Of a DNA stretch of 64,000 nt, positions 17,589 through 26,871 are shown one piece after another. The notes beneath the pieces were generated by a model. It did no database searches. It was not told the DNA's origin and saw only the letters and a program-made list of their open reading frames with translations. Location of the stretch: positions 1 through 64,000 of the forward strand of contig CAJXCD010000008.1 in the NCBI GenBank assembly GCA_913051545.1, read 5' to 3'. This DNA is from an uncultured Chloroflexota bacterium. Its GTDB lineage: Bacteria > Chloroflexota > Dehalococcoidia > Lucifugimonadales > CAJXCD01. A program made the translations under genes and the position numbers. Within the stretch, counting starts at the first letter, position 1, and every line of letters begins with the position of its first letter.

Positions 17589-17873
17589 TTAGTACACATC
17601 CAGTGAAAAACCGATGCCTTGAGGAGTTTTTTTGAAATCGAACACCGAATTAGAAAGCTTTTCAGACAAATGACTTGTGATTAATAATAAGGGCCGACCC
17701 TCAAAATCAATCACAATATCGTTCTCTCTATTTTCGTCTATCACTATTCCAAAATCACCTTCCCCTACCCATTCAGGAGGAGTAGCTAACCTGAGGTATT
17801 TCCCTGATTCAATACTGCTCGTTCTAACTATTCTCTGAAGTTCTTCCATCGCAGATTCAGTAACATTTAACAT
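17589..17873 (-). CDS. HesB/IscA-like protein without cysteine ligands
   Basis: Short protein of 94 residues from the ATG at 17873, chosen because GGAG lies nine bases upstream; the ATG five codons earlier lacks a site. The pattern MLNVTESAMEELQRIV, KYLRLATP, GDFGIVIDE, DIVIDFEGRPLLL and a final GIGFSLDV follows the A-type iron-sulfur carrier fold (IscA/HesB/ErpA). The three conserved Cys (one mid-domain, two in the C-terminal CGC motif) are all absent. It therefore cannot hold a cluster in the standard way. Function unknown. Confidence 0.65.
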   Translation of the reverse strand: MLNVTESAMEELQRIVRTSSIESGKYLRLATPPEWVGEGDFGIVIDENRENDIVIDFEGRPLLLITSHLSEKLSNSVFDFKKTPQGIGFSLDVY

Positions 17874-18007
17874 ACATTCATTCTCCATATGCTATGAATC
17901 ACTACTACCTAGTAAGGAAACTAAGATAGATTGTAAATACAATTAAATATATCAATCAAGAATAACCTTAATTCACACAATACCTAAAGATCTACAATAT
18001 TATCAAT

Positions 18008-18790
18008 TCAATTTTTATCTTTCATTCTTAACAGACGTGATGCTCTACGCAGACCACCAAATCTGAGTCTGATCAAACCATTTAAGTCAGTGATGGCAGT
18101 AGAAAAAATCCTAACCCTGCTATCCGTGTCATCAGTCCATTTCACCGGTATTTCATTTATACTGTACTTGTTATAACTTGCCAAAATAATTAACTCAGTG
18201 TCGAAAAACCAGCCTGTATCCTCAATTATCGGCAGGATATCTCTAGCTGTATTTCTACTGATGGCTTTACATCCACATTGATAATCCTTGATTTTCATCA
18301 AAAATGTCGATCTTACAATGAAACTGTAAGCTCTAGATATAAATTCTCTGTGAAGCGGGCGACCTATAACTTTAGATCCTGCCTTAAGTCTTGAAGCAAT
18401 TGCAATATCATATCCATCCACGTCAATCGCATTGACTAATTTTTGCAAAGCCTGCATTTCTGTAGAAAGGTCGACATCCATATATATATGTATATCCGCA
18501 TTTTTCTCAAGCCACCCCCTACTCACTGCACGACCTCGACCCCTTTCCTCCAAAACCAGCACATCTACATTAATCAAATCTTGCGAAATATTTCTTGCTA
18601 CCTCTTGAGTGGAGTCTGTGGACCCGTTATCTACGATCAAAATATGCCAATCATAAGATGTGAAATTTTCTGACATATACTTATAGACGGCGGAAATGCT
18701 TCTCGCAAGAATCGCCTGCTCATTAAGGACTGGTATAACTATTTGGATAGACCTGGATAAACCATCTGGCGATGTTGATAAATCTTCCAT
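18008..18790 (-). CDS. Family 2 glycosyltransferase (dolichyl-phosphate-sugar synthase type)
   Basis: The 260-residue GT-A protein contains IVIPVLNEQ, IVDNGSTDST and the metal-binding DVDLST, followed by AIASRLKAGSKV and the lipid-phosphate-sugar region YQCGCKAISRNTARDILP. This order fits dolichyl/undecaprenyl-phosphate sugar synthases acting at the inner membrane face, though no transmembrane helices are present. It starts four bases after purH on the same strand, so it is probably the last gene of a purF-purH transcript. Sugar and acceptor cannot be read from sequence. Confidence 0.85.
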   Translation of the reverse strand: MEDLSTSPDGLSRSIQIVIPVLNEQAILARSISAVYKYMSENFTSYDWHILIVDNGSTDSTQEVARNISQDLINVDVLVLEERGRGRAVSRGWLEKNADIHIYMDVDLSTEMQALQKLVNAIDVDGYDIAIASRLKAGSKVIGRPLHREFISRAYSFIVRSTFLMKIKDYQCGCKAISRNTARDILPIIEDTGWFFDTELIILASYNKYSINEIPVKWTDDTDSRVRIFSTAITDLNGLIRLRFGGLRRASRLLRMKDKN

Positions 18791-18793
18791 AAC

Positions 18794-20338
18794 CTAATGC
18801 TTGAAATGACGAACACCTGTAAACATCATCACGATACCTAAATCATTGGCAACACTAATTACTTTGTCGTCATTAACTGAACCACCCGGCTGAGAAATAG
18901 CTACCACTCCTCCCTTAGCAGCCATTTCTATTCCATCAGGAAACGGGAAAAATGCATCTGAAGCCATAACACAGCCATGCGCTTTTTCTCCTGCAACCCT
19001 CAGACCCAAATGGACACTAGTAACCCTATTAGGCTGACCCGCTCCCATTCCTATCATTGCTTGATCCTTCGCGAGAACAATAGAATTGGACTTGATATTC
19101 TTCATCGCTTTAACAGCGAAATGTAAATCATCAAGCTGCTGACCTGATGGAGATTTTTTCGTCACCACCTCCCATGCCAAAGGATCTTCACAAATAGAAT
19201 CTGTAATTTGTACAAGCGCCCCTCCAGATACTGTGCGGAAATCTATACCATCTAAATTACTCTGACTAGGTTTCACTTCAATTACTCTAGTAGATTTGCG
19301 TTTTTTCAAAATATCCAAAGCCTCTGGGTCATACTCGGGAGCAACTATTACATCCAACAAAACTCCTTGCATTTCTTCAGCAGTTTCTGCCTTAACTTTT
19401 GTATTGAAACCAACAATTCCACCGAATGCCGACATAGAATCTCCCTCAAATGCCTTTCTGTAAGCAGTTGGTTGGTGCTCATGAACAGCGAGTCCACATG
19501 GATTCATATGTTTTACAACTGCTACCGCTTGATCATGAAAATCAGACACGGCCATCCATGCAGCCTCAGCATCTAAGATATTGTTATACGACATATCTAT
19601 CCCATGTAAACGTTTACCCCTAACTATCCCGCCTGAATCCATTGGGTCTACAAAAACTGACGCATTTTGATGAGGGTTTTCTCCATAACGAAGATCATTT
19701 AATTTCTCATAACCTAATGTCAATTCTTCCGTATGAATAGCTCCTCCCACTCGCAAGTATTGAGCTATAGAAGTGTCATACAGTGCGACATGCTGAAATG
19801 CCTTCTGGGCAAGTTTTTTACGCTCTTCAACACTAATTACGTCTTTCCCTTTTTCAGATTTATCTGTGCCACGTAGGCGTTGAGCAATCCATTCGTAATC
19901 ATCTGGATCTACCACAACTACCACGTGGGGATAGTTCTTCGCAGCAGCCCGTAGCAACGTAGGACCACCTATATCAATGTTTTCGAGAGCTTCGTCAATA
20001 GTCACATCTGGTCGATTAACGGTCTGCACAAAAGGATATAGATTAACCACCACTACATCTATGGCATCTATTCCATGCGCATTCATTGAGTCAATGTGTT
20101 CCGGTATATCACGGCGCGCAAGAATCCCGCCATGGATTTTCGGATGAAGAGTCTTAACACGGCCATCCATTATTTCCGGGAATCCTGTTAGGTCAGAAAC
20201 TTGTGTAACGGGCAACCCTACGTCCGAAAGAGATCGTCCTGTACCCCCAGTACTAACTAAATCATATCCTGCTTCATTTAGAGCCCAACCTAAATCCTCT
20301 AAGCCTCTTCTGTCAGACGCACTTAAAAGCGCTTTCAT
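18794..20338 (-). CDS. purH: Bifunctional AICAR transformylase / IMP cyclohydrolase
   Basis: Catalyses the last two steps of purine synthesis: formylation of AICAR by 10-formyl-THF and closure to IMP. The 514-residue protein has the N-terminal MGS-like cyclohydrolase domain (STGGTGRSL, LTGFPEIMDGRVKTLHPKIHGG) and the C-terminal transformylase domain with VVKHMNPCGLAV and GMGAGQPNR. Standard family length. purF ends six bases upstream and the glycosyltransferase starts four bases downstream. Confidence 0.97.
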   Translation of the reverse strand: MKALLSASDRRGLEDLGWALNEAGYDLVSTGGTGRSLSDVGLPVTQVSDLTGFPEIMDGRVKTLHPKIHGGILARRDIPEHIDSMNAHGIDAIDVVVVNLYPFVQTVNRPDVTIDEALENIDIGGPTLLRAAAKNYPHVVVVVDPDDYEWIAQRLRGTDKSEKGKDVISVEERKKLAQKAFQHVALYDTSIAQYLRVGGAIHTEELTLGYEKLNDLRYGENPHQNASVFVDPMDSGGIVRGKRLHGIDMSYNNILDAEAAWMAVSDFHDQAVAVVKHMNPCGLAVHEHQPTAYRKAFEGDSMSAFGGIVGFNTKVKAETAEEMQGVLLDVIVAPEYDPEALDILKKRKSTRVIEVKPSQSNLDGIDFRTVSGGALVQITDSICEDPLAWEVVTKKSPSGQQLDDLHFAVKAMKNIKSNSIVLAKDQAMIGMGAGQPNRVTSVHLGLRVAGEKAHGCVMASDAFFPFPDGIEMAAKGGVVAISQPGGSVNDDKVISVANDLGIVMMFTGVRHFKH

Positions 20339-20344
20339 GCCTTA

Positions 20345-21730
20345 TCAAACCTCTAGAGCTAGTTTATCCATTTCCAGCTGGACCGGTATCGGATGATTCC
20401 CCGTAAAACATGCCATGCACATACGACTCTTGGGAGTCTCAATCGAAGCCAACAAACCTTCATGACTCAAATATCCGAGAGAATCTACTCCAAGAAATTT
20501 TTTGATTTCTTCCTCTGTTTTATCCGCTGCCAAGAGCTCCTTTCGAGTAGGAAAATCTACACCAAGATGACAAGGATACATTATGGGTGGAGCACAAACA
20601 CGCAAATGTATTTCAACTGCGCCCCCTTTCCTGAGCAGATTGACCACCGGAGGCGTTGTAGTACCCCTTACAATACTGTCATCAACAACCACTAGCCTCT
20701 TACCCTTTATAATGTCTGACAGGGGATTAAATTTAGTCCTAACTCCTAAGTCCCTAAGACGTTGATCCGGGGATATGAAAGTACGACCAACATATCGATT
20801 CTTAACCAATCCCTCTCCGTACGGTATGCCCGATTCTTTAGAGTAACCCACCGCGGCTGCAATAGCTGAGTCAGGAACACCTATCACCATATCTGCATCT
20901 ACTGGATACTCCTTGGCAAGCTCCGCCCCCATTGCCATACGACTGTTATAAATTAGCTTACCATCCAATACACTATCTGGCCTAGCAAAATAAATGTGTT
21001 CAAAAATACACGAAGCCGGACCATGATCAGATTCTTTTCTATATATCGTCCTCATGCCATCTTTGTCTATTAATACAGCCTCCCCAGGGTCTATTTCTCT
21101 CAAAAAGTCTGCACCTATATGATCTAAAGCACAAGTCTCCGATGCGATTACCCATCCGTCATTGATGGTGCCTATCACCAATGGCCTAACTCCCAATGGG
21201 TCTCGTACACCCAATAGCTCAGATTTGGTCATTATTGTTAGAGAGTAGGCCCCTCTTAAGCGACCCATAGCGTAAGAAATGCGTCCCTGCCATTCGGCAG
21301 CTGGAGCATGTGACAAAAGATGTGCTATTGTCTCGGAGTCACTACCTGTAGTGATATCTGCTCCCCACCTGGACAAGTCGTCACGTAATTCCAAAGCATT
21401 AACAAGGTTGCCATTATGGGCTATTGCAACCTCTATTTCAGGACCTTGAGAAACGAACGGTTGCGCATTCTTAATATCACTTGAACCAGTCGTAGAATAC
21501 CGAGTATGCCCTATACCAACGTGCCCAGGCAATTTAGCCAAATCGTCTTCATTGAAAGATTGGGCCACAAGACCCATGGCAGTTCGAATTCTTATGGTTT
21601 CACCATCACCTGTAGCAATACCCACACTTTCCTGTCCCCTATGCTGTAGAGCATATAGTCCAAAAAAAGCTGGGCGCACTACATCATGGCCGGGATCATA
21701 AACACCCACTACACCACATGCTTCTTGCAA
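20345..21730 (-). CDS. purF: Amidophosphoribosyltransferase
   Basis: First committed purine enzyme: PRPP plus glutamine gives phosphoribosylamine. I place the start at the TTG at 21730 because GGAGG lies five bases upstream; the earlier TTG at 21742 overlaps that site. This gives MQEACGVVG, a four-residue propeptide before nucleophile Cys5, and 461 residues. The PRPP loop is VVVDDSIVRGTTT. Cys residues in SCIFEH, PCHLG and CMACFTG match the four [4Fe-4S] ligands of the Bacillus-type enzyme. A strong promoter lies upstream. Confidence 0.96.
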   Translation of the reverse strand: MQEACGVVGVYDPGHDVVRPAFFGLYALQHRGQESVGIATGDGETIRIRTAMGLVAQSFNEDDLAKLPGHVGIGHTRYSTTGSSDIKNAQPFVSQGPEIEVAIAHNGNLVNALELRDDLSRWGADITTGSDSETIAHLLSHAPAAEWQGRISYAMGRLRGAYSLTIMTKSELLGVRDPLGVRPLVIGTINDGWVIASETCALDHIGADFLREIDPGEAVLIDKDGMRTIYRKESDHGPASCIFEHIYFARPDSVLDGKLIYNSRMAMGAELAKEYPVDADMVIGVPDSAIAAAVGYSKESGIPYGEGLVKNRYVGRTFISPDQRLRDLGVRTKFNPLSDIIKGKRLVVVDDSIVRGTTTPPVVNLLRKGGAVEIHLRVCAPPIMYPCHLGVDFPTRKELLAADKTEEEIKKFLGVDSLGYLSHEGLLASIETPKSRMCMACFTGNHPIPVQLEMDKLALEV

Positions 21731-21819
21731 ATTATCCTCCAAGAATCATCAACATGTTAACGAATACCTTATCGAGGACAATACCTTCTTTTTACCTAAT
21801 CACCCCTGTACCAAAATGC

Positions 21820-21849
21820 ATTATAGGCGGTGTCAGAAAGAGAGGTCAA
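21820..21849 (-). promoter_or_regulatory. Strong sigma-70 promoter of purF-purH
   Basis: Minus-strand TTGACC (21844-21849), an 18-base spacer and a perfect TATAAT (21820-21825). It lies about 90 bases before the purF start. Confidence 0.75.
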
Positions 21850-21856
21850 TTAGTAT

Positions 21857-21885
21857 AATTGGAAATATTTAAAATACTTCCAATT
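21857..21885. terminator. Hairpin at the end of the MFS gene
   Basis: AATTGGAAATATTT (21857-21870) pairs with AAATACTTCCAATT (21872-21885) apart from one G-T wobble. The inner A/T pairs would open as loop. It begins in the MFS stop codon. No U-run follows, so its strength as a terminator is uncertain. Confidence 0.4.
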
Positions 21886-23155
21886 ATTTCATCAAATGTC
21901 TTAGATCTTCGGTTGGCAACCGAAGAATTGGTAAGGTCACCGCTATAACAAATATACAAATAATTCCTATTGAAGAATTAATCCCAAGCGCAATAGACGG
22001 GGAGAATGATTCTGTCATTTTTGCTAGCCATAGAGAACCGAGTGGGTTGGTTCCTATAGCCAAACTGACAACTCCTAAAACTTTCCCCCTTATATTTTCC
22101 TCAGATAACAGCATATATAGAGTAAATTGCCCAGGGCCAAAACATGATACCCCTACACCAAGCGTAAACAGAGCAACAAAGGAAATAATATACCAGCTCG
22201 ATACAGAAAACATGAACAACCCTATCATGGCTATCATTCCACCCGACAAAACCAAAATAGCATGGTGGCGGAAATTGGGTCGTGACGCCAACAAAAGATT
22301 TCCAATAATTGAGCCGAATCCTGGTGCCCCGGACAATAATCCCAAATAAGCCGGACCTACGTGTAGAACATCGATCGCAATAACTGGTACTAGCGGCATG
22401 TACGTAAAAAGCAGAACATTCATCAATATAGTAATGATTGCAAGAATACGCAATACAGGGTGCTTCAATACGTATGATATTCCCTCAAAAGCAGTTCCTA
22501 TAATTGCCGTTCCACTTTGCAATTTTCTATATTTTTGAGGGATCCCTATATTAAACAAAAGGAACGCAGATATTATATATAACCCAGATACCACTAGGAA
22601 GCTCCCTGTGACATCTACCAAACTTATAAGGAAGCCTGCTAAAATTGGACCTATCATAGTGCTCACACTCAGACCTAACGCGTCTAGAGCAAGTCCGTTG
22701 GTCACACCTGAATTCCCCAACATGTCTAATAACAGTGATCTTCTGGATGGCATATCTAAAGCCCATCCTATTCCGGACACCATAACTACAGTATAGGCAT
22801 GCCATACATTAACTACATCAAACATCAGAGACACAGAGAACACTACACACGCCAAAAAATTAATAAAGGCCACTATTACAAGGATTTTCTTACGATTAGA
22901 AGTGTCGGCTAAGACGCCCCCCAGCATACCGAAAGGTATCATTGGCCCCCAGCTAAAAAAACCAACCAAAGCGACAAGCCAAGCAGAGTCGGTTAACTCC
23001 CATACCAGAAAAGACACTAGAAAGATCTGCATCCATCGACAAGTGAAACCGACTAGCGTACCAGGCCAAAGAAATCTAAAACTCCTGTATTCGAAAGCAC
23101 TAAATGTCCTAGGTAGATAGTTCTTTGAGAATTTCCGTTGATGAACTTCAGGCAT
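21884..23155 (-). CDS. Major facilitator superfamily transporter
   Basis: Integral membrane protein of 423 residues with about twelve hydrophobic helices. GGVLADTSNRKKILV (loop 2-3, the MFS motif A position) and GPGQFTLYMLLSEENIRGKVLG fit the MFS_3 / enterobactin-exporter-like branch, which often exports small compounds. The N terminus FSAFEYRSFRFLW is typical of that branch. Substrate unknown. It is preceded on the same strand by the Lrp-type regulator gene (135-base gap), which might control it. Confidence 0.85.
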   Translation of the reverse strand: MPEVHQRKFSKNYLPRTFSAFEYRSFRFLWPGTLVGFTCRWMQIFLVSFLVWELTDSAWLVALVGFFSWGPMIPFGMLGGVLADTSNRKKILVIVAFINFLACVVFSVSLMFDVVNVWHAYTVVMVSGIGWALDMPSRRSLLLDMLGNSGVTNGLALDALGLSVSTMIGPILAGFLISLVDVTGSFLVVSGLYIISAFLLFNIGIPQKYRKLQSGTAIIGTAFEGISYVLKHPVLRILAIITILMNVLLFTYMPLVPVIAIDVLHVGPAYLGLLSGAPGFGSIIGNLLLASRPNFRHHAILVLSGGMIAMIGLFMFSVSSWYIISFVALFTLGVGVSCFGPGQFTLYMLLSEENIRGKVLGVVSLAIGTNPLGSLWLAKMTESFSPSIALGINSSIGIICIFVIAVTLPILRLPTEDLRHLMK

Positions 23156-23290
23156 TCACATAATCTTCAAATACGACCACTATTAAGACTCTCGTTAGTA
23201 CTTGTTCTAGGCGTAAACAGAATTTTGAAACTAAAAATATCTAAAACTATTAACTAATATCTGAAAATTCGATCTGTGACCTGGGCTATG

Positions 23291-23734
23291 TTAAACGTTG
23301 TTCCAATCAGTAGGGAGATTTACAAACGTTTCTGTTCGCCTGACACCTTCAATATTTCCTATCATTTCGCGTAAATAAAGTCCTAGGTCTTGCGTATTTT
23401 TCAAGGTTACCCACGCAAACAGATCAAACGAACCCGTCGTCGCTGATACCCACACAACTTCATCTGAATCTAACATTGTCTGAGCCACACTTGCTATTTT
23501 GTTAGGAGCAACCTGTAAGGCAACCAAAGCCTGAGATTCATACCCAAGTTTTGAATATTCTGGTTGCACAGTCACCTGGATATATTGTTCTCTAACGAGC
23601 CTTTTTAATCTCCTCCGAATTGTACCTTCACTGACACTCGCTGCTCTAGCCATATCAGCATTCGACCGTCTGCCATCCTTTTTCAGGAGACTTACAATCA
23701 GGGAATCCAATTTATCCAAATTACTATCGCTCAT
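23291..23734 (-). CDS. Lrp/AsnC-family transcriptional regulator
   Basis: DNA-binding regulator of 147 residues. The N-terminal winged helix-turn-helix (LDSLIVSLLKKDGRRSNADM, SVSEGTIRRRLKRL, about 6-50) is followed by an AsnC/RAM ligand domain (about 65-140) with VQPEYSKLGYESQALVALQV and TGSFDLFAWV. Family members respond to amino acids or other small molecules as octamers. It is upstream of and codirectional with the MFS transporter gene. Confidence 0.9.
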   Translation of the reverse strand: MSDSNLDKLDSLIVSLLKKDGRRSNADMARAASVSEGTIRRRLKRLVREQYIQVTVQPEYSKLGYESQALVALQVAPNKIASVAQTMLDSDEVVWVSATTGSFDLFAWVTLKNTQDLGLYLREMIGNIEGVRRTETFVNLPTDWNNV

Positions 23735-23819
23735 TCTTGAATATGCCTCTGTTCATCGCTACCGCACTGAATAGTATTGATATCAATAACTTCTGTCAAA
23801 TATGACTTTTCTATAAAAA

Positions 23820-24302
23820 TCATTTCAATCGACTAACTGAAATTGCCAACCCTACAAATGTACCAACAAGTGCTGAGAAAAGGAATGTTCCTACTATCAC
23901 GGAAAAACTAACGTATGCAATAAATACGCTCACACCAGCAACATACTGCAACTTCATTCCACGCTTCCTGTTAGTAGCTATACCTATACTCTCACCTATC
24001 ATTAATCCCAAACCGGCAAAAGCTAACAAAAATAGCAACGAATCGTATGTGACAAAAAGATATATGATGCCGTAGAGTATCCCACCCAAAAGGGCCAAGA
24101 AGGTACCCATAGCTATTCCACGCAGTAAAATTGCGAGGGAAATTTCATAGGTTGGTAAACGCCTAGCCTGGCCATGCTCTCTACAGCGAATCCCCACGGG
24201 AGCATGAACCATACACAACGGGCACACCAATTTATTACACTGGCTACATTTCAGATTAGTCTGATTCTTAGGGTGCTCAGCGCAGTATTTAATCAACATC
24301 AT
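23820..24302 (-). CDS. B-box-type zinc-finger membrane protein
   Basis: The 160-residue protein opens with a cysteine/histidine cluster: CAEHP, CSQCNKLVCPLCMVH and CREHG (about residues 7-43), spaced like a B-box zinc finger. Four or five hydrophobic helices follow (about 55-155). Proteins of this layout are frequent in Chloroflexota; their function is not known to me. It ends 85 bases before the Lrp gene and starts 18 bases after plsY, so it may be co-transcribed with plsY. Confidence 0.8.
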   Translation of the reverse strand: MMLIKYCAEHPKNQTNLKCSQCNKLVCPLCMVHAPVGIRCREHGQARRLPTYEISLAILLRGIAMGTFLALLGGILYGIIYLFVTYDSLLFLLAFAGLGLMIGESIGIATNRKRGMKLQYVAGVSVFIAYVSFSVIVGTFLFSALVGTFVGLAISVSRLK

Positions 24303-24320
24303 TTGACTTTACAACCTGGT

Positions 24321-24983
24321 TTAATCTGGTTTTCTAGAAGTCCAGCCAACTCCTCGAGGGACATCTCTATCCCAAAGAATCCTATTAACAACTACAGATA
24401 GTATAGGATAACCCTGATCTGGAATTTCCCAATTTGCCAGAAGTCTCTTTGCTATTATTATTACCGTCGCTGCAACAAACATGTACGTAAATTGTATTTG
24501 GCCTAACAACAATTCTAAAACGGGGAACAGAATCAAAGTCACTAAAACCATTAATGCCGTGTCACGCATTAACACTTTCCCAATAATCCCTATCATTACG
24601 GCAGCAAATAACATCTCTCTCCACATCAAGAACCCTAGCATGACTCCAGTAAGAGTTGCGATTCCTCTCCCTCCAGTAAAGCGTATAAACGGAGACCAAT
24701 TATGACCTGCTACAGTAACTAGCCCTACAGTTATCTGAATTGGAACTGATTGATCTAGTAATTTTGCAACAATTATTACTAAAGTGCCTTTACCCACACT
24801 ATCAAATATTCCTAGAAAAAATCCCTTCATTAAGCCGATATGTTCAATAACATTAGATGCGCCAACATTTCCAGAACCATAAGTTCGAATATCTATACCC
24901 TTTAAGAAACGTCCTGCCATGTAAGCTGACGGAATCGCACCCCAAAGGTAGGCAACAAATATTAAGAACGTGGTAGTAAGCAT
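24321..24983 (-). CDS. plsY: Glycerol-3-phosphate acyltransferase PlsY
   Basis: Membrane acyltransferase using acyl phosphate to acylate glycerol-3-phosphate, the first step of phospholipid synthesis. The 220-residue protein shows loop motif 1 GAIPSAYMAGRFLKGIDIR with YGSGNVGASN, motif 2 GGRGIAT and multiple transmembrane segments. The C-terminal region is about 20 residues longer than minimal PlsY. Same strand as the PHP and B-box genes. Confidence 0.93.
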   Translation of the reverse strand: MLTTTFLIFVAYLWGAIPSAYMAGRFLKGIDIRTYGSGNVGASNVIEHIGLMKGFFLGIFDSVGKGTLVIIVAKLLDQSVPIQITVGLVTVAGHNWSPFIRFTGGRGIATLTGVMLGFLMWREMLFAAVMIGIIGKVLMRDTALMVLVTLILFPVLELLLGQIQFTYMFVAATVIIIAKRLLANWEIPDQGYPILSVVVNRILWDRDVPRGVGWTSRKPD

Positions 24984-25083
24984 ATATGCTATAAAATATG
25001 AACCGTATTAAACCCTAACCGCGAATCTGGAATCTGAGGATATTGATTTTTACAATTTCATTTTGAAAGATACGATTCATACA

Positions 25084-25944
25084 CTATATATCCTCTCCCT
25101 TAAGATCCAATAGAGCTTCATATGACTCTATAGGAGGCCCAACGGTGCCTGGTTCTGGCTCATCTGGATTGCCCGAGGCATGGTAATCACTTCCTCCGCA
25201 GGCAATTAAATTAAATTCATTCGCTAGATTAGCTAGATCTGAAACTTGACTGGGTGAATAATCTCCATAATAAACTTCCATTCCCACCAATCCTGATTCT
25301 TTAAGTTCCGCCAATACTGGCCTCAATTCTGAAATATTATCGGGTCCAGATTTTGAGCTTACGTACGTGGGATGAGCAATGACAGGTAGCGCCCCATTTT
25401 GAAGTAGTATTTGAACTGCCTGTCTGGGTTCAAGTTTTATTCTCCCTACATACGCGGGACCATTTCGACCTATGTACCGATCAAATGCATCGCGAGGGTA
25501 TTTAACGTATCCTGCCTCAACCATCGCCTTAGCTATATGTGGCCTCCCGATCGATCCTCCATCAGCTAATTCTTCTACCCTTTCCCAAGACAAGACAATA
25601 CCTAATTCATCCAACCGTCTTACCATACCTTTAGCCCGATCTTCTCTACCTTCACGAAACTCACTAAGCATACTCTGAAAACCACTCTCTAGGTAATCTA
25701 CGAAGTACCCCAGTATATGAACCTCTGAGCCTGGAATATCCGTACTCAGCTCAATTGCTGGAATCACTTTCATTCCTGGAAATTCTTCAGCTGCTTGATT
25801 AGCTTCCTTTATTCCTTCCGTGGAATCATGATCACTAACTGCAATTACCTTCAGCCCTTTGCTGGCACACAGACTAACAAGATTTTTAGGGGTCAAAGTA
25901 CCGTCAGAATACGTGGTGTGCAGATGCAAATCAACTTCTATCAT
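25084..25944 (-). CDS. PHP-domain phosphoesterase (TrpH/YciV-like)
   Basis: Metal-dependent phosphoesterase of 286 residues. PHP motifs are DLHLHTTYSDGTL (N-terminal HxH), AVSDHDS, VIPAIELS, IAHPTYVSS and the C-terminal GGSDYHA. The family includes RNase AM / 3',5'-nucleoside bisphosphate phosphatase, which removes nucleotides from RNA 5' ends and degrades pAp. pAp is also the by-product of PAPS reduction, so a link with the sulfate pathway at 49-52 kb is possible but unproven. Adjacent to ymdB and rny on the same strand. Confidence 0.88.
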   Translation of the reverse strand: MIEVDLHLHTTYSDGTLTPKNLVSLCASKGLKVIAVSDHDSTEGIKEANQAAEEFPGMKVIPAIELSTDIPGSEVHILGYFVDYLESGFQSMLSEFREGREDRAKGMVRRLDELGIVLSWERVEELADGGSIGRPHIAKAMVEAGYVKYPRDAFDRYIGRNGPAYVGRIKLEPRQAVQILLQNGALPVIAHPTYVSSKSGPDNISELRPVLAELKESGLVGMEVYYGDYSPSQVSDLANLANEFNLIACGGSDYHASGNPDEPEPGTVGPPIESYEALLDLKGEDI

Positions 25945-25988
25945 TTCATCTGCCGCCCCAGATTTTCACCAAACTTCCAAATATATAT

Positions 25989-26759
25989 TCAATACTCAAA
26001 TTCCCTGTCCACCCTTTCAGTCAACAATACAGTCCCGGAAAAATCATCCACATCAAACATCACACTATTAAAACGTACAGGGCCTGTCTTCACAAATGAT
26101 AGTCTATGAGGGATTTGGTCTAAAAACCTATTCAATACATCTTCTGGTTCGGCACCAATAATGGAATTCACTGCCCCACACATACCCAAATCACTCACAA
26201 AACCCGTTCCTTTGGGTAATATCCTGCAATCTGCAGTTGCTACATGTGTGTGTGTACCTGCTACAACACTAACTCGACCATCTAGATACCAACCTAATGC
26301 AGCTTTCTCTGATGTCGCCTCCGCATGAATGTCAATAATTTTTATGATTGCATCCTGATGCTGTTGTAAAAAGTTATCCATAGCTCTGAATGGATCATCA
26401 AAATTCCCAACGAACACCCTTCCTATGAGATTGACTATCAGTACCCCATTTACATCAACATACCCGGATCCAGGGGTAGAGTCAGGATAATTAAGTGGCC
26501 TCAGCACACTGGCTTGGTCATTTAAAAGTGGAATTATTTCCTTCTTATCCCAGATATGATTACCTGATGTTATGACATCAACCCCATAGGAAAATATTTC
26601 CCTGGCTGTATCTGGGGTAATCCCAAGACCGCCGGCTGCATTTTCCCCATTTGCAACCACTATGTCCAATTCCAACTGCCTTCGCAAATCCGGCAGTATT
26701 TTTCGAACAGCCTCGCGGCCAGGGCGACCTACGATGTCCCCAATCATCAATATTCGCAA
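25989..26759 (-). CDS. YmdB-type metallophosphoesterase
   Basis: Calcineurin-like phosphoesterase of the TIGR00282/YmdB family, 256 residues, which hydrolyses cyclic nucleotides in Bacillus. Metal-site motifs are MIGDIVGRPG, VANGENAAGG, TSGNHIWDKKE, DIHAEATSEK and GTHTHVATAD. It lies directly downstream of rny, the same pairing seen in Firmicutes, where YmdB and RNase Y are functionally linked. The gap to rny is 112 bases. Confidence 0.93.
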   Translation of the reverse strand: MRILMIGDIVGRPGREAVRKILPDLRRQLELDIVVANGENAAGGLGITPDTAREIFSYGVDVITSGNHIWDKKEIIPLLNDQASVLRPLNYPDSTPGSGYVDVNGVLIVNLIGRVFVGNFDDPFRAMDNFLQQHQDAIIKIIDIHAEATSEKAALGWYLDGRVSVVAGTHTHVATADCRILPKGTGFVSDLGMCGAVNSIIGAEPEDVLNRFLDQIPHRLSFVKTGPVRFNSVMFDVDDFSGTVLLTERVDREFEY

Positions 26760-26871
26760 CGAGAAATTCCTAATCCCATGTAATCACTACACTCTAGAAG
26801 AAAAATGCTTACATTGGTTGCTTGTGCATGCAACTACACTAATATTTAACTGCCAAAATTACTCTGGAAGA

